Shown in pieces: positions 34,610-42,284 of a DNA stretch of 45,516 bases. Both the position numbers and the translations under genes were made by a program. Origin of the DNA: Alistipes sp. (GTDB lineage: Bacteria > Bacteroidota > Bacteroidia > Bacteroidales > Rikenellaceae); assembly GCA_017560305.1 (NCBI GenBank), contig JAFYOF010000179.1, forward strand, positions 1 to 45,516, in the 5' to 3' direction. Position 1 is the stretch's first letter. Each line of letters begins with the position of its first letter. The notes under the pieces were generated by a model that saw only the letters and a list, made by a program, of their open reading frames with translations, ran no database searches and was not told the origin of the DNA.

Positions 34610-35878
34610 TTATCTTTCGTACACAATCTCACCGTCGACCATAGTCAGACAGCACTCGCCCTGCAGTGTCCAGCCCTCAAATGGGGTAGCCTTGCCCTTT
34701 GAGTGGAACTTCTCCGGGTCAACTGTCCACTCCGTCTCAAGGTCAAACACAGCGATATCAGCCGCCTCGCCCTCGCTTAGAGAACCGCCCAAGCCGAAGA
34801 TTCGGCGTGGAGCCTCAGCAAGCACATCAACAGCCTTCTCCAACGAGATTACACCAGTCTTGACGAGTTTTGAGTAAATCACAGCAAACGAAGTCTCAAG
34901 ACCCACAACGCCCATCGCGCTGCGCTCCAGACCGCGTGACTTCTCCTCGGCGGTATGAGGTGCGTGGTCAGTAGCCACCACATCGATTGTTCCATCCTGA
35001 ATACCAGCAATCAGAGCATCTCTGTCCTCTGCCGAGCGGATAGGAGGATTCATCTTGAAGCGACCCTCCTCCTTGAGGTCCATATCGCACATCGTAAGGT
35101 AGTGAGGACCAGTCTCGCAGGTAATCTTCACACCACGGCTCTTCGCCTCACGAATCAGCGCCACGCTCTCCTTGGTAGAGATATGGCACACATGGTAACG
35201 GCAACCAATCTTCTCCACGAGGTTGATGTCGCGCTCAATCTGACCCCACTCGCTCTCCGAGCAGATGCCTCGGTGACCGTTCTTTTTGGCATACTCGCCA
35301 TCGTGGATATAACCGCCACGCAACAGGTCGTCCACCTCGCAGTGAGCCGCGATGATGCAACCATTCTCGGCAGCAGACTCCATAGCAGCCTTCATCACCT
35401 CCTCACGCTGCACGCCTGTACCATCGTCAGAGAAACCAGCCACATAAGGCTTCAACGCAGCGAAGTCCACCAACTCGTCACCCGCTCTGCGCTCGGTGAT
35501 AGTGGCGTAGGGGAGTACCTTCACAACGGCATCCTTAGCAATCAAATCCAACTGCTCCTGCAAGTGCTCCAATGTGTCTGGCGCTGGTGCAAGGTTTGGC
35601 ATCGAGCATACGGTAGTGAAACCGCCGTGCGCTGCCGCCGCAGTTCCCGAAGCGATGGTCTCCTTTGACGAGAAACCTGGCTCACGCAGGTGAACATGCA
35701 AATCCACCAAGCCGCTGCAAACCAACTTACCCTGACAATCCACAACTTTATCGCCAGCCTCTGGCTCGATATTTTTACCCACCGAGAGAATCTTGCCGTC
35801 AGCAACCAACACATCGAGTTGCTCACGCACGCCCTCGCGCACCACAGTGCCTGATTTGAGAATTATTCGCTGCTTCAT
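34610..35878 (-). CDS. pyrC: Dihydroorotase
   Basis: A 422-residue amidohydrolase that interconverts carbamoyl aspartate and dihydroorotate. Metal-binding motifs are DLHVHLREPG (His pair), SDDGTG, AAHCEVDDL, CHISTKE and the catalytic Asp in ATDHAPHT. The length and the HVHLREPG motif place it in the class I group. ATG 35878 is chosen over the TTG four codons upstream, because the upstream codons overlap the U-run of the leader terminator. It is the first structural gene of pyrC-carA-carB-pyrK-pyrD, with carA 26 nt downstream. Confidence 0.95.
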   Translation of the reverse strand: MKQRIILKSGTVVREGVREQLDVLVADGKILSVGKNIEPEAGDKVVDCQGKLVCSGLVDLHVHLREPGFSSKETIASGTAAAAHGGFTTVCSMPNLAPAPDTLEHLQEQLDLIAKDAVVKVLPYATITERRAGDELVDFAALKPYVAGFSDDGTGVQREEVMKAAMESAAENGCIIAAHCEVDDLLRGGYIHDGEYAKKNGHRGICSESEWGQIERDINLVEKIGCRYHVCHISTKESVALIREAKSRGVKITCETGPHYLTMCDMDLKEEGRFKMNPPIRSAEDRDALIAGIQDGTIDVVATDHAPHTAEEKSRGLERSAMGVVGLETSFAVIYSKLVKTGVISLEKAVDVLAEAPRRIFGLGGSLSEGEAADIAVFDLETEWTVDPEKFHSKGKATPFEGWTLQGECCLTMVDGEIVYER

Positions 35879-35888
35879 AAATATCCAC

Positions 35889-35913
35889 AAAAAAGGCGAC
35901 CAAACAGTCGCCC
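35889..35913 (-). terminator. Terminator hairpin in the pyr leader (putative attenuator)
   Basis: On the minus strand GGCGAC-TGTTTG-GTCGCC (plus 35895-35912) is followed by six T (35889-35894). It lies only 10 nt before the pyrC ATG and downstream of a promoter, so it would end transcripts before the operon unless suppressed. Confidence 0.7.
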
Positions 35914-35917
35914 ATAT

Positions 35918-36043
35918 CTAATAAAAATAAACAGTAGTTCCGCCAATAACAGAAACGCCAGCAGATGAAAAACAACAACCAGAGCATCGCTCTTCAGCGT
36001 GATGCTTAACACTTGTTGTTGCTATGTTACATCCTCGTGGCAT
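35918..36043 (-). CDS. Possible 41-codon leader peptide of the pyr operon
   Basis: An open frame from ATG 36043, about 13 nt after the predicted transcription start, to TAG 35918-35920. That stop lies 5 nt before the terminator hairpin. Its second half is very T-rich (TGT TGT TTT TCA..., ending GTT TAT TTT TAT TAG). A ribosome finishing this frame would cover the hairpin. A second overlapping frame starting at 35987 (MLWLLFFICWRFCYW...) runs through the hairpin into pyrC, as the leader frame of enterobacterial pyrBI does. Which one is translated cannot be decided here. Confidence 0.4.
   Translation of the reverse strand: MPRGCNIATTSVKHHAEERCSGCCFSSAGVSVIGGTTVYFY
35966..36021 (-). promoter_or_regulatory. 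Pause-like hairpin within the pyr leader
   Basis: CAACAAC (36021 to 36015) pairs with GTTGTTG (35979 to 35973), with an inner GCATC/GATGC stem. The 3' arm is followed by TTTTTC, the layout of an RNA-polymerase pause or weak terminator. Confidence 0.45.
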
Positions 36044-36062
36044 AGTAATACACATATTTTGT

Positions 36063-36094
36063 GCAAAGGTAGAAAAAATTTTTCAAACGGCATA
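36063..36094 (-). promoter_or_regulatory. Promoter of the pyrimidine operon
   Basis: On the minus strand TATG (plus 36091-36094), 19 nt, then TACCTTTGC (plus 36063-36071). Transcription would start near 36056, giving a leader of about 178 nt. Confidence 0.7.
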
Positions 36095-36130
36095 TTTTCT
36101 GCGCCATTTTTTCTACAATTTTTTCAGTCC

Positions 36131-39100
36131 TTAGAAGAGGATTCTCACACCCAGCTGCATACGCCAGCGCGAGAGCAAATCATCGGTGGTGAGTTTGGCG
36201 TCAGTAAAGCGGAAAACAGGCACACCATCCTCCACCTTTGTGATTGTCACGGGCTGCAATCTCACTCCCGAGACATTGTAGTAAGTACCCCAACTGCGGC
36301 ACAAAAGATTACCCAGATTCATCACATCCAACGAGAGTTCCACCTTGCGGTGAGTCGCCGGGCTAAGGTAAAATCCGTGCGCAAGGTGCAAGTCCAGAGT
36401 GTGCTCTACGGGGGTCTGCATAGCATTTCGTGCAGAATACTCACCACGGTGCGCGCTCAGGTAGTCATCCGCCGAGATATAGTCCGACCAGCGCTTGCGT
36501 GACTCGCCATCAGCGAACTTCATTCTATCCATCTCCTCTTCGGTAGGAATATACATCAGCGTAGAGCCAAAGGCCGCATCACCATTGAAATCAACCGACT
36601 CGCCAAAGCAGAGCGAGTAGCGCTGACCCGAGTTCAACTGATAGACAAGGCTTGCCGCAAACTCCAGACTCTTCGCATAGCGCTTCCTGTAGGCCATAGC
36701 AAGCGAAAGCTTGTGAGGCACATCGTAAGCCGAGAACGACAACTCTGGCGAGTTCAAGTCCACAGCATAGGTACGGCTCCAGTTCGAAGAAGAGGAGGTC
36801 GAAGGGACATCGCACACTGAGTAAGCGTGCGAGAAGTTATACGACGCCATCACCGAGCCGCCCCACGAAAACTCCTTTGAGAGCATCGCCGAGAGCGAGT
36901 AGGTGTAACCCTTCGATGTATTGTCAAGATAATATATCGCCGAATACTCATTCGTCACACTCTTTTGCAACGGCACTCCGCCCGCAGCCTCTGCGCCATC
37001 AGCCGCAGGCACTGCATAGATGTTCTCGCCCGTATGCTCCACCGCCATATTTCTGAATACAGCGTTGTAGATGGTCTTGGTATAGAGCGCCTCCACACGA
37101 CCGTGCCAGCCACTCTGCGTGGTAGCACCCACCGAGACATTCGCCTTGAAGTTCTGCGGATAGCGGAAATCATCATTCATCGCATTGAGCATAAAGCGTG
37201 TGTTTGACGCAGTGGTAGGCAAGGGCTTCACACTGAAATCCTTCGCAGGCTCCACAACCTTGCCGCCATCCATCTTCGCCGTAAGACGCAGACCCTTCTG
37301 CTCAACGCCCGTATTCGAGTAGTTGTTCACTATCCACACAAATGGCACCTGACCCGCAAACAAGCCCGCTCCGCCATCCACCGTGAGGCGACCCCAGTCA
37401 AAGTTTCTTCCCCACGCAACACCCACTCGTGGCGAGAGAAGCAACTGCGCGCGTGGCACATCGCCGATACGGATATCATACTTCTGCGCAATCTCTCCTG
37501 CGTTGAACTCCTTGTTCTCGGTTGGCGCATTAAATATCAGCGGCAGGGTAGCACGCAGACCATACGAGAGTTGCAGACCACGACCCAGCATCCATCTGTC
37601 CTGCAGATAGAAATTCAGCTCCGAAGCATTGAACTTTGGGCCCCAGGTTGTTGAGCCCGTTACGGCAGGGTCGGTGTAGTTATACTCATATATCGCAGCC
37701 TTGTCCTGCTCAAAATCCTCTATTGAGTTGTAGGTATAAGTTCCGTAGGCATTGGCGAGATAGCGGTTATGGATGTTGTAGAATTCGTGGTGCATACCAA
37801 AGGTGAGCGAGTGCGCACCTCTATCCACAATTACATCGTCGGTCAGCGTCACCACATCCTGCGAGAGCGCATTCACACCCGCATAGCGGTTGTTACCAAT
37901 ATTGAGCGTCACACCGCCCGTGGTGCCCGTATTCTTGATTATCACGCTTGGCAAATCGCCCTTCACATCGGGACTGCGACCATCCTCCACACGCGAATAA
38001 CCCACTCGCAGAGAGTTGTGTACGCCATCCGCCAGACGCGACTCCAGCGACAAGGCGAGATAGTGCGCGCGGCTGTAATTTGCATATCCCGAGCCGACAA
38101 ATGTAAACGAGGTCATCGAATTGGCGTAATCCTCCGCCTTTGCATCCAGAAAACTATAACTTGCCGAGAGGCGGTTTCTATCGTTTATACGCCACTCCAG
38201 ATTGGCGAGCAACGAGCCTGAACGACGCTCCACATTGCGTCTGCCCGTACCGCCACCATCATATCCCGTGAGGGCAGAGTATCGCTCCGCAACGCGCTGA
38301 AGTTCATCCTCCTTGAGCGCCACGCCATCATAACCCAGATAGTAAGACGATGGCGAGCGGTCGAGATTCAACTCTCCGCTGATGAAGTAAAACAACTTAT
38401 CCTTCACCACAGCACCACCCAGCGTCACACCATACACCTGCGCACTCTTTTCATCCAGTTTTCTGCGCTCCGCAACATCCTTTCCAGGCGTTGTGCCATA
38501 GAAATCCTGATTATTGAAATAGGAATATGCGCTACCACGAAAATCATTCGTTCCCGACTTGGTTATGGCATTGATTGCGCCACCATTAAAACCACTTATG
38601 CGCACATCATACGACGCCACCACAACATCCAACTGCTCAATGGCATCCAGCGCCACGGGGTTGGCATTCGACAATCCTCCGTTTGTACCCGACGACGACA
38701 AACCATACATATCGTTGTTTGCCATTCCGTTGATCATAAACGAGTTATAGCGGTTAGATACACCACCGTATGAGATACCGCCGCCCTTCGTAGATATCGC
38801 CTGTGGCACCAGTCGCACCACATCATACAACGAGCGCGACACCGTAGGCAATTGCGAAATCAACTTCTGCGAGAACTGGTTTTTCACATCTCCCACATCC
38901 GCCGAAGCGCCATCCACCACAATCTGCTCAATCTCAACACTCTCCTGCATCACCACATCCAGCAGACGCACCTCGCCAACCTTCAGCACCAGCGGAGCAA
39001 CCTTAAAGGTCTTGAAACCGATGTAACTCACCTCCAGCACATATCCATCACCTGGGCGCACACCGTGCAGGGCGTAGTGACCATCGGCACCAGCCACAAC

Positions 39101-39265
39101 GACATATTCGCCACCCGTCTGGGGATGCGACAACACAACGGTTGCACCAATCAACTTCTCGTTTTGGGAATTCTCAACCACGCCCCGAAGCGAGGCTGTA
39201 GTGACTTGAGCCGACACGCCAGTAAGGCTCAGTATTGCTATAAGTAGTAAAAGTAATCTCTTCAT
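36131..39265 (-). CDS. TonB-dependent receptor with carboxypeptidase-regulatory-like domain (Oar-like)
   Basis: About 1044 residues. Signal peptide ending GVSAQ, then a beta-sandwich regulatory-like domain (about 25-115: SLRGVVENSQNEKLIGATVVL, SYIGFKTF). A plug domain follows (about 135-260: NSFMINGMANNDMYGL, LDAIEQLDVVVASYDVRISGFNGGAINAITKSGTN), then a 22-strand-type barrel ending VRILF. It lacks the SusC-specific long N-terminal signature and no SusD partner is adjacent, so it belongs to the Oar-like group whose ligands are often peptides or unknown. ATG 39265 is favoured over the one two codons upstream by the MKRLLLLL signal start. Its promoter overlaps that of the divergent yqaA-type gene. 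Confidence 0.88.
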   Translation of the reverse strand: MKRLLLLLIAILSLTGVSAQVTTASLRGVVENSQNEKLIGATVVLSHPQTGGEYVVVAGADGHYALHGVRPGDGYVLEVSYIGFKTFKVAPLVLKVGEVRLLDVVMQESVEIEQIVVDGASADVGDVKNQFSQKLISQLPTVSRSLYDVVRLVPQAISTKGGGISYGGVSNRYNSFMINGMANNDMYGLSSSGTNGGLSNANPVALDAIEQLDVVVASYDVRISGFNGGAINAITKSGTNDFRGSAYSYFNNQDFYGTTPGKDVAERRKLDEKSAQVYGVTLGGAVVKDKLFYFISGELNLDRSPSSYYLGYDGVALKEDELQRVAERYSALTGYDGGGTGRRNVERRSGSLLANLEWRINDRNRLSASYSFLDAKAEDYANSMTSFTFVGSGYANYSRAHYLALSLESRLADGVHNSLRVGYSRVEDGRSPDVKGDLPSVIIKNTGTTGGVTLNIGNNRYAGVNALSQDVVTLTDDVIVDRGAHSLTFGMHHEFYNIHNRYLANAYGTYTYNSIEDFEQDKAAIYEYNYTDPAVTGSTTWGPKFNASELNFYLQDRWMLGRGLQLSYGLRATLPLIFNAPTENKEFNAGEIAQKYDIRIGDVPRAQLLLSPRVGVAWGRNFDWGRLTVDGGAGLFAGQVPFVWIVNNYSNTGVEQKGLRLTAKMDGGKVVEPAKDFSVKPLPTTASNTRFMLNAMNDDFRYPQNFKANVSVGATTQSGWHGRVEALYTKTIYNAVFRNMAVEHTGENIYAVPAADGAEAAGGVPLQKSVTNEYSAIYYLDNTSKGYTYSLSAMLSKEFSWGGSVMASYNFSHAYSVCDVPSTSSSSNWSRTYAVDLNSPELSFSAYDVPHKLSLAMAYRKRYAKSLEFAASLVYQLNSGQRYSLCFGESVDFNGDAAFGSTLMYIPTEEEMDRMKFADGESRKRWSDYISADDYLSAHRGEYSARNAMQTPVEHTLDLHLAHGFYLSPATHRKVELSLDVMNLGNLLCRSWGTYYNVSGVRLQPVTITKVEDGVPVFRFTDAKLTTDDLLSRWRMQLGVRILF

Positions 39266-39346
39266 TATCATTCATTTAGGGCATCTATCTACGACGCAAG
39301 TAAAACTCCATTTCAAGGTCGGCACTCTCCGCGCGACACAACAAAT

Positions 39347-39380
39347 GCAAATATATAAAAAAATTCACTATTTTTGCATA
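39347..39380 (-). promoter_or_regulatory. Promoter of the TonB receptor gene
   Basis: On the minus strand TATG (plus 39377-39380), 21 nt, then TATATTTGC (plus 39347-39355). It overlaps the -7 box of the divergent gene, so the two may compete. Confidence 0.6.
39369..39377 (+). promoter_or_regulatory. -7 box of the yqaA-type gene
   Basis: TATTTTTGC, 18 nt before ATG 39396, giving a short leader. No strong -33 box is present. Confidence 0.5.
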
Positions 39381-39395
39381 TCAAATCACACCGAA

Positions 39396-39857
39396 ATGGA
39401 TGCAATAGTAGATTTTTTCATCAATTGGGGCTATTGGGGACTCTTTCTCGCTGCACTTGTAGCGGGCAGCATTCTCCCGTTCAGTTCCGAGGTGGTGCTC
39501 ACCGTGCTGGTACAGATGGGGCTTGACCCTATGCTGTGCCTTATCTCGGCATCCATAGGCAACACGCTGGGCGGCTTGATTTGCTATTGGCTTGGCTGGC
39601 TGGGAAATATGCAGTGGATTGAACGCTGGCTAAAGGTCAAGCAGGAGTCATTAGACAAGGTCGAGAGGTTCGTCAGGCGCTATGGCGCGTGGATGGGACT
39701 CTTCAGCGCCCTGCCGTGGGTCGGCGAGGCGATTGTAGTGCTGCTGGGTCTGATGCGCAGCAATGTCTACCTCACCACACTCACAATGCTACTCGGCAAG
39801 GCATTCCGCTACGCCCTTATCATCCTCGCCATCGAGGGTGTAAACTCACTTCTGTAA
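39396..39857 (+). CDS. YqaA-type inner-membrane protein (VTT/DedA-like)
   Basis: A 153-residue membrane protein with four to five hydrophobic segments (roughly 10-35, 43-62, 100-118, 125-150). The ILPFSSEVVLTVLVQMG and GNTLGGLICYWLG segments are characteristic of small YqaA proteins of the SNARE-associated/DedA superfamily. Between them is a basic amphipathic stretch (ERWLKVKQESLDKVERFVRRYGAW). These proteins are implicated in membrane homeostasis and lipid translocation; no specific substrate is known. The frame is open upstream to 39345, but ATG 39396 starts the conserved part and lies just after the -7 box. Confidence 0.85.
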   Translation: MDAIVDFFINWGYWGLFLAALVAGSILPFSSEVVLTVLVQMGLDPMLCLISASIGNTLGGLICYWLGWLGNMQWIERWLKVKQESLDKVERFVRRYGAWMGLFSALPWVGEAIVVLLGLMRSNVYLTTLTMLLGKAFRYALIILAIEGVNSLL

Positions 39858-39926
39858 GGCTCACGGCGCACTAAAATATATAAGGTACGCCATTTTCAAC
39901 CCCGAAATCCCCGCTTTGGTGCGAAG

Positions 39927-39963
39927 TTTGATTGGTTGCAAGCGAACAATTGCAATCATCAAA
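39927..39963 (+). promoter_or_regulatory. Inverted repeat just before the DUF3575 start
   Basis: TTTGATTGGTTGC (39927-39939) and GCAATCATCAAA (39952-39963) form an imperfect stem ending two bases before ATG 39966, with TTGCAA repeated inside. It could mask translation initiation or bind a regulator. Confidence 0.4.
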
Positions 39964-39965
39964 TT

Positions 39966-40538
39966 ATGAAAAAATTACTATTCTTCGTGCTGTCACTTTC
40001 GGCACTCATCGGAAAGACCTCCGCACAGGAGATTGGCATCAAGACCAATCTGCTATACTGGGCGTCGGCATCACCCAACCTCGGCTTTGAGATAGGTCTG
40101 GGCAAGCAGACCACCCTGGACATCTCGGCAGGCTTCAACCCCTTCTCATTCTCTGGCGACAAGCAGTGGAAGCACTGGCTCATCCAGCCCGAGTTCCGCT
40201 GGTGGACCTGCGAGCGCTTCAATGGTCACTTCCTCGCGGCGCATCTCGTCGGCGGAGGGTTCAACATCGGCAACCTCTCATCGTTCCCATTCAGCATCTG
40301 GGATGGCCTGAAGGATTACCGCTACAAGGGTCACGCCTTTGGCGGCGGCATCGGCTACGGCTATGCGTGGATGCTCGGCAAGCACTGGAATCTTGAGGCA
40401 GAGGTGGGCGTAGGCTATGCTCACGCGTGGTACGACCAATACTCCTATGCCGAGCAGGGCGCAAAGAGCCTCTCCAATGGCAACAAGAACTACTGGGGCA
40501 TCACAAAACTCGCCATCTCATTTGTTTATCTATTCTAA
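39966..40538 (+). CDS. DUF3575 outer-membrane protein
   Basis: 190 residues from ATG 39966. Signal peptide ending TSAQE, then the family pattern IGIKTNLLYWASASPNLGFEIGLGKQTTLDISAGFNPF, HWLIQPEFRWWTCERFNGHF and a C-terminal WGITKLAISFVYLF. It is predicted to form a small barrel or barrel-like envelope protein. DUF3575 genes are regularly paired with DUF3868 genes upstream of Mfa/Fim-type fimbrial subunits in Bacteroidales, and here a DUF3868 gene follows after 11 nt. The upstream in-frame ATG at 39936 is less likely because it precedes the signal peptide by ten polar residues. Confidence 0.85.
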   Translation: MKKLLFFVLSLSALIGKTSAQEIGIKTNLLYWASASPNLGFEIGLGKQTTLDISAGFNPFSFSGDKQWKHWLIQPEFRWWTCERFNGHFLAAHLVGGGFNIGNLSSFPFSIWDGLKDYRYKGHAFGGGIGYGYAWMLGKHWNLEAEVGVGYAHAWYDQYSYAEQGAKSLSNGNKNYWGITKLAISFVYLF

Positions 40539-40549
40539 AGCAACCGACT

Positions 40550-41995
40550 ATGAAACAGATTTACACCATTTTTCTTCTCCTCGCGCTCATCTTCGGCATT
40601 CGCACCGTCCACGCGCAGGAGAGCACCACAAGTTATGGTTTGCTCATTGATGATATCACCCTGCAACACACAGCCAACCGACTTGAGGTCGATTTCTCCA
40701 TACTGCTCGATGGCGTGAAGATTCGCTCAAATCAGGCCATCCGCCTCACGCCATACCTCACCGATGGCAGCGATATGATGCAACTCCCGGCGGTCATCAT
40801 AAATGGTCGCCGCCGTTACATCTCCCACGAGCGCAACAAGAGCGACCTCTACGAAAGCGCCAACACCTACATTCGCCATCGCAACAACGAGGCGCAGGAG
40901 ATTGACTACCAGACAAATGTGCCCTATGAGAGCTGGATGAGCCGCTCGGAACTCATCCTGCGCGAGGAGTGCATATCGTGCCACGACTATCCGCTTGACG
41001 AGGCTCTAATCCCGCTGGCAATGCTCAACGAAAAGGGTAGCGACAAAGCATCAGCTCCAACCTCGCAGAAGCCATCATACGCCTATATGACACCAAAGAG
41101 CACATCTTCGTCAGTCAGCCAGAAGACATTCAACATCCTCTTCCCCGTAAACAAGAGCACCATCAACCCATCATTTATGGACAACGCCGCACAGATTGAG
41201 TCTATACATCAGTCATTCGGTCAGACGAGCGACATCAAGAGCATCCACCTGATGGGCTACGCCTCACCCGAGGGTCCTTACACCTTCAACGAGACACTCG
41301 CCACCAAGCGAGCCGAGGCGGTCAAGAGCCATATTGCGGAGTGCAATCTCCCAAGCGACATAAAGATTTCGTGGGCATCTTCGCCAGCAAACTGGGATGA
41401 GGTGAAGCGCCTGCTCAACGAGAGTTGCATAGAGAATTACCTGAAGATTATCGAGGTGATTGACGACCAGACAATCTCGCCAGCCGACAAGAACAAGACC
41501 ATCAAGGAGCGCTTCCCCGTGCAGTATGACTTTATGCTTCGCACCTGGTATCCGCAGTTGCGCACGACAGAGATTACTGTCGATTTCACACAGGGTGACC
41601 TGAGTCTTGACGAGGCGAAGGCACAACTCAAAAAAGACCCTTCACGCCTCTCGCTGGAGGATATCTATATGGTTGCGCTCACTTTCGATAAGGGTAGCAA
41701 GGAGTGGCAGGATGTCATCCTCATTGCGCTACAAACCTATCCCGAGTCGCCCGAGGCACGCATCAACGCCGCCAATGTAGCGATGGCAAATGGCGATTAT
41801 AATCAGGCGGCGGAGTACCTCAAGGGCGTTCCCGCGAACATCCCGCAGGCGATGAACTCACGAGGCATCCTCGCAATGGCGCAGGGCAATCTCCAGCAGG
41901 CATTGCAGTTATTCCAATCTGCATCGCAGGCTGGCCTACGAGAGGCTACGCAGAATATCTCGCTCGTCAAGGCACTCATAGCGGCCGAGTCATAA
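40550..41995 (+). CDS. DUF3868 protein with OmpA-like domain
   Basis: 481 residues from ATG 40550, with a signal peptide ending VHAQ. The N-terminal DUF3868 region includes the paired cysteines in REECISCHDY. From about residue 190 there is an OmpA-like peptidoglycan-binding domain (FNILFPVNKSTINPSF, LMGYASPEGPYTFNETLATKRAEAV). The C-terminal 90 residues form TPR-like helical repeats (NAANVAMANGDYNQAAEYLKG, GILAMAQGNLQQALQLFQSASQ). It likely anchors a surface structure to the cell wall. Together with the preceding DUF3575 gene it resembles the assembly half of a fimbrial locus. Confidence 0.85.
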   Translation: MKQIYTIFLLLALIFGIRTVHAQESTTSYGLLIDDITLQHTANRLEVDFSILLDGVKIRSNQAIRLTPYLTDGSDMMQLPAVIINGRRRYISHERNKSDLYESANTYIRHRNNEAQEIDYQTNVPYESWMSRSELILREECISCHDYPLDEALIPLAMLNEKGSDKASAPTSQKPSYAYMTPKSTSSSVSQKTFNILFPVNKSTINPSFMDNAAQIESIHQSFGQTSDIKSIHLMGYASPEGPYTFNETLATKRAEAVKSHIAECNLPSDIKISWASSPANWDEVKRLLNESCIENYLKIIEVIDDQTISPADKNKTIKERFPVQYDFMLRTWYPQLRTTEITVDFTQGDLSLDEAKAQLKKDPSRLSLEDIYMVALTFDKGSKEWQDVILIALQTYPESPEARINAANVAMANGDYNQAAEYLKGVPANIPQAMNSRGILAMAQGNLQQALQLFQSASQAGLREATQNISLVKALIAAES

Positions 41996-42006
41996 CACCT
42001 TGAGCA

Positions 42007-42183
42007 ATGAAAGACGACATACGCCGTGCCTCACGGCAATATCTCACAATTATCGCAATCCTGCTCTTCTCGCTTCTGCTTGTCACCTGCCTGGGTGGCG
42101 AGCCGAGCGATGAGCCGACCAGAGATGATGATTCCAACCGCACCACCTCCACGGCAACATCCTCGGAGGGTAGGGCAGAGTAA
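42007..42183 (+). CDS. Small putative lipoprotein, 58 residues
   Basis: ATG 42007 to TAA 42181-42183, starting 11 nt after the DUF3868 stop. The N-terminus is basic and followed by a hydrophobic run and a lipobox-like LLVTC (Cys28), then an Asp/Glu/Ser/Thr-rich tail without fold. In comparable loci this position is often held by fimbrial lipoproteins, so it could be a remnant of one or a genuine short lipoprotein. Codon use matches its neighbours and it ends before a clear hairpin. Confidence 0.6.
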   Translation: MKDDIRRASRQYLTIIAILLFSLLLVTCLGGEPSDEPTRDDDSNRTTSTATSSEGRAE

Positions 42184-42188
42184 AAGAA

Positions 42189-42217
42189 AAGAGGTAACCT
42201 TCGTGGTTACCTCTTGT
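42189..42217. terminator. Terminator-like hairpin after the DUF3575/DUF3868 genes
   Basis: AAGAGGTAACC (42189-42199) pairs with GGTTACCTCTT (42205-42215), 11 bp. The U-tract on the plus strand is short (TTGTT). On the minus strand the arm is followed by TTTCTTTTA, so it could also stop the opposing FISUMP gene. Confidence 0.7.
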
Positions 42218-42284
42218 TATATATCTTCCAATTTAAAATTATTCAGGATAAGCAGAACGCCAAAAACATCTTCCTGAACGATTT

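Noticed and set aside
36131..39265. SusC-type glycan transporter
   Set aside because: There is no SusD gene next to it and the plug/N-terminal sequence fits the Oar-like group better than SusC.
40969..40986. Haem-binding CxxCH motif (CISCH) in the DUF3868 protein
   Set aside because: A paired cysteine is a normal feature of this region in DUF3868 proteins and there is no other cytochrome signature; the His is probably coincidental.
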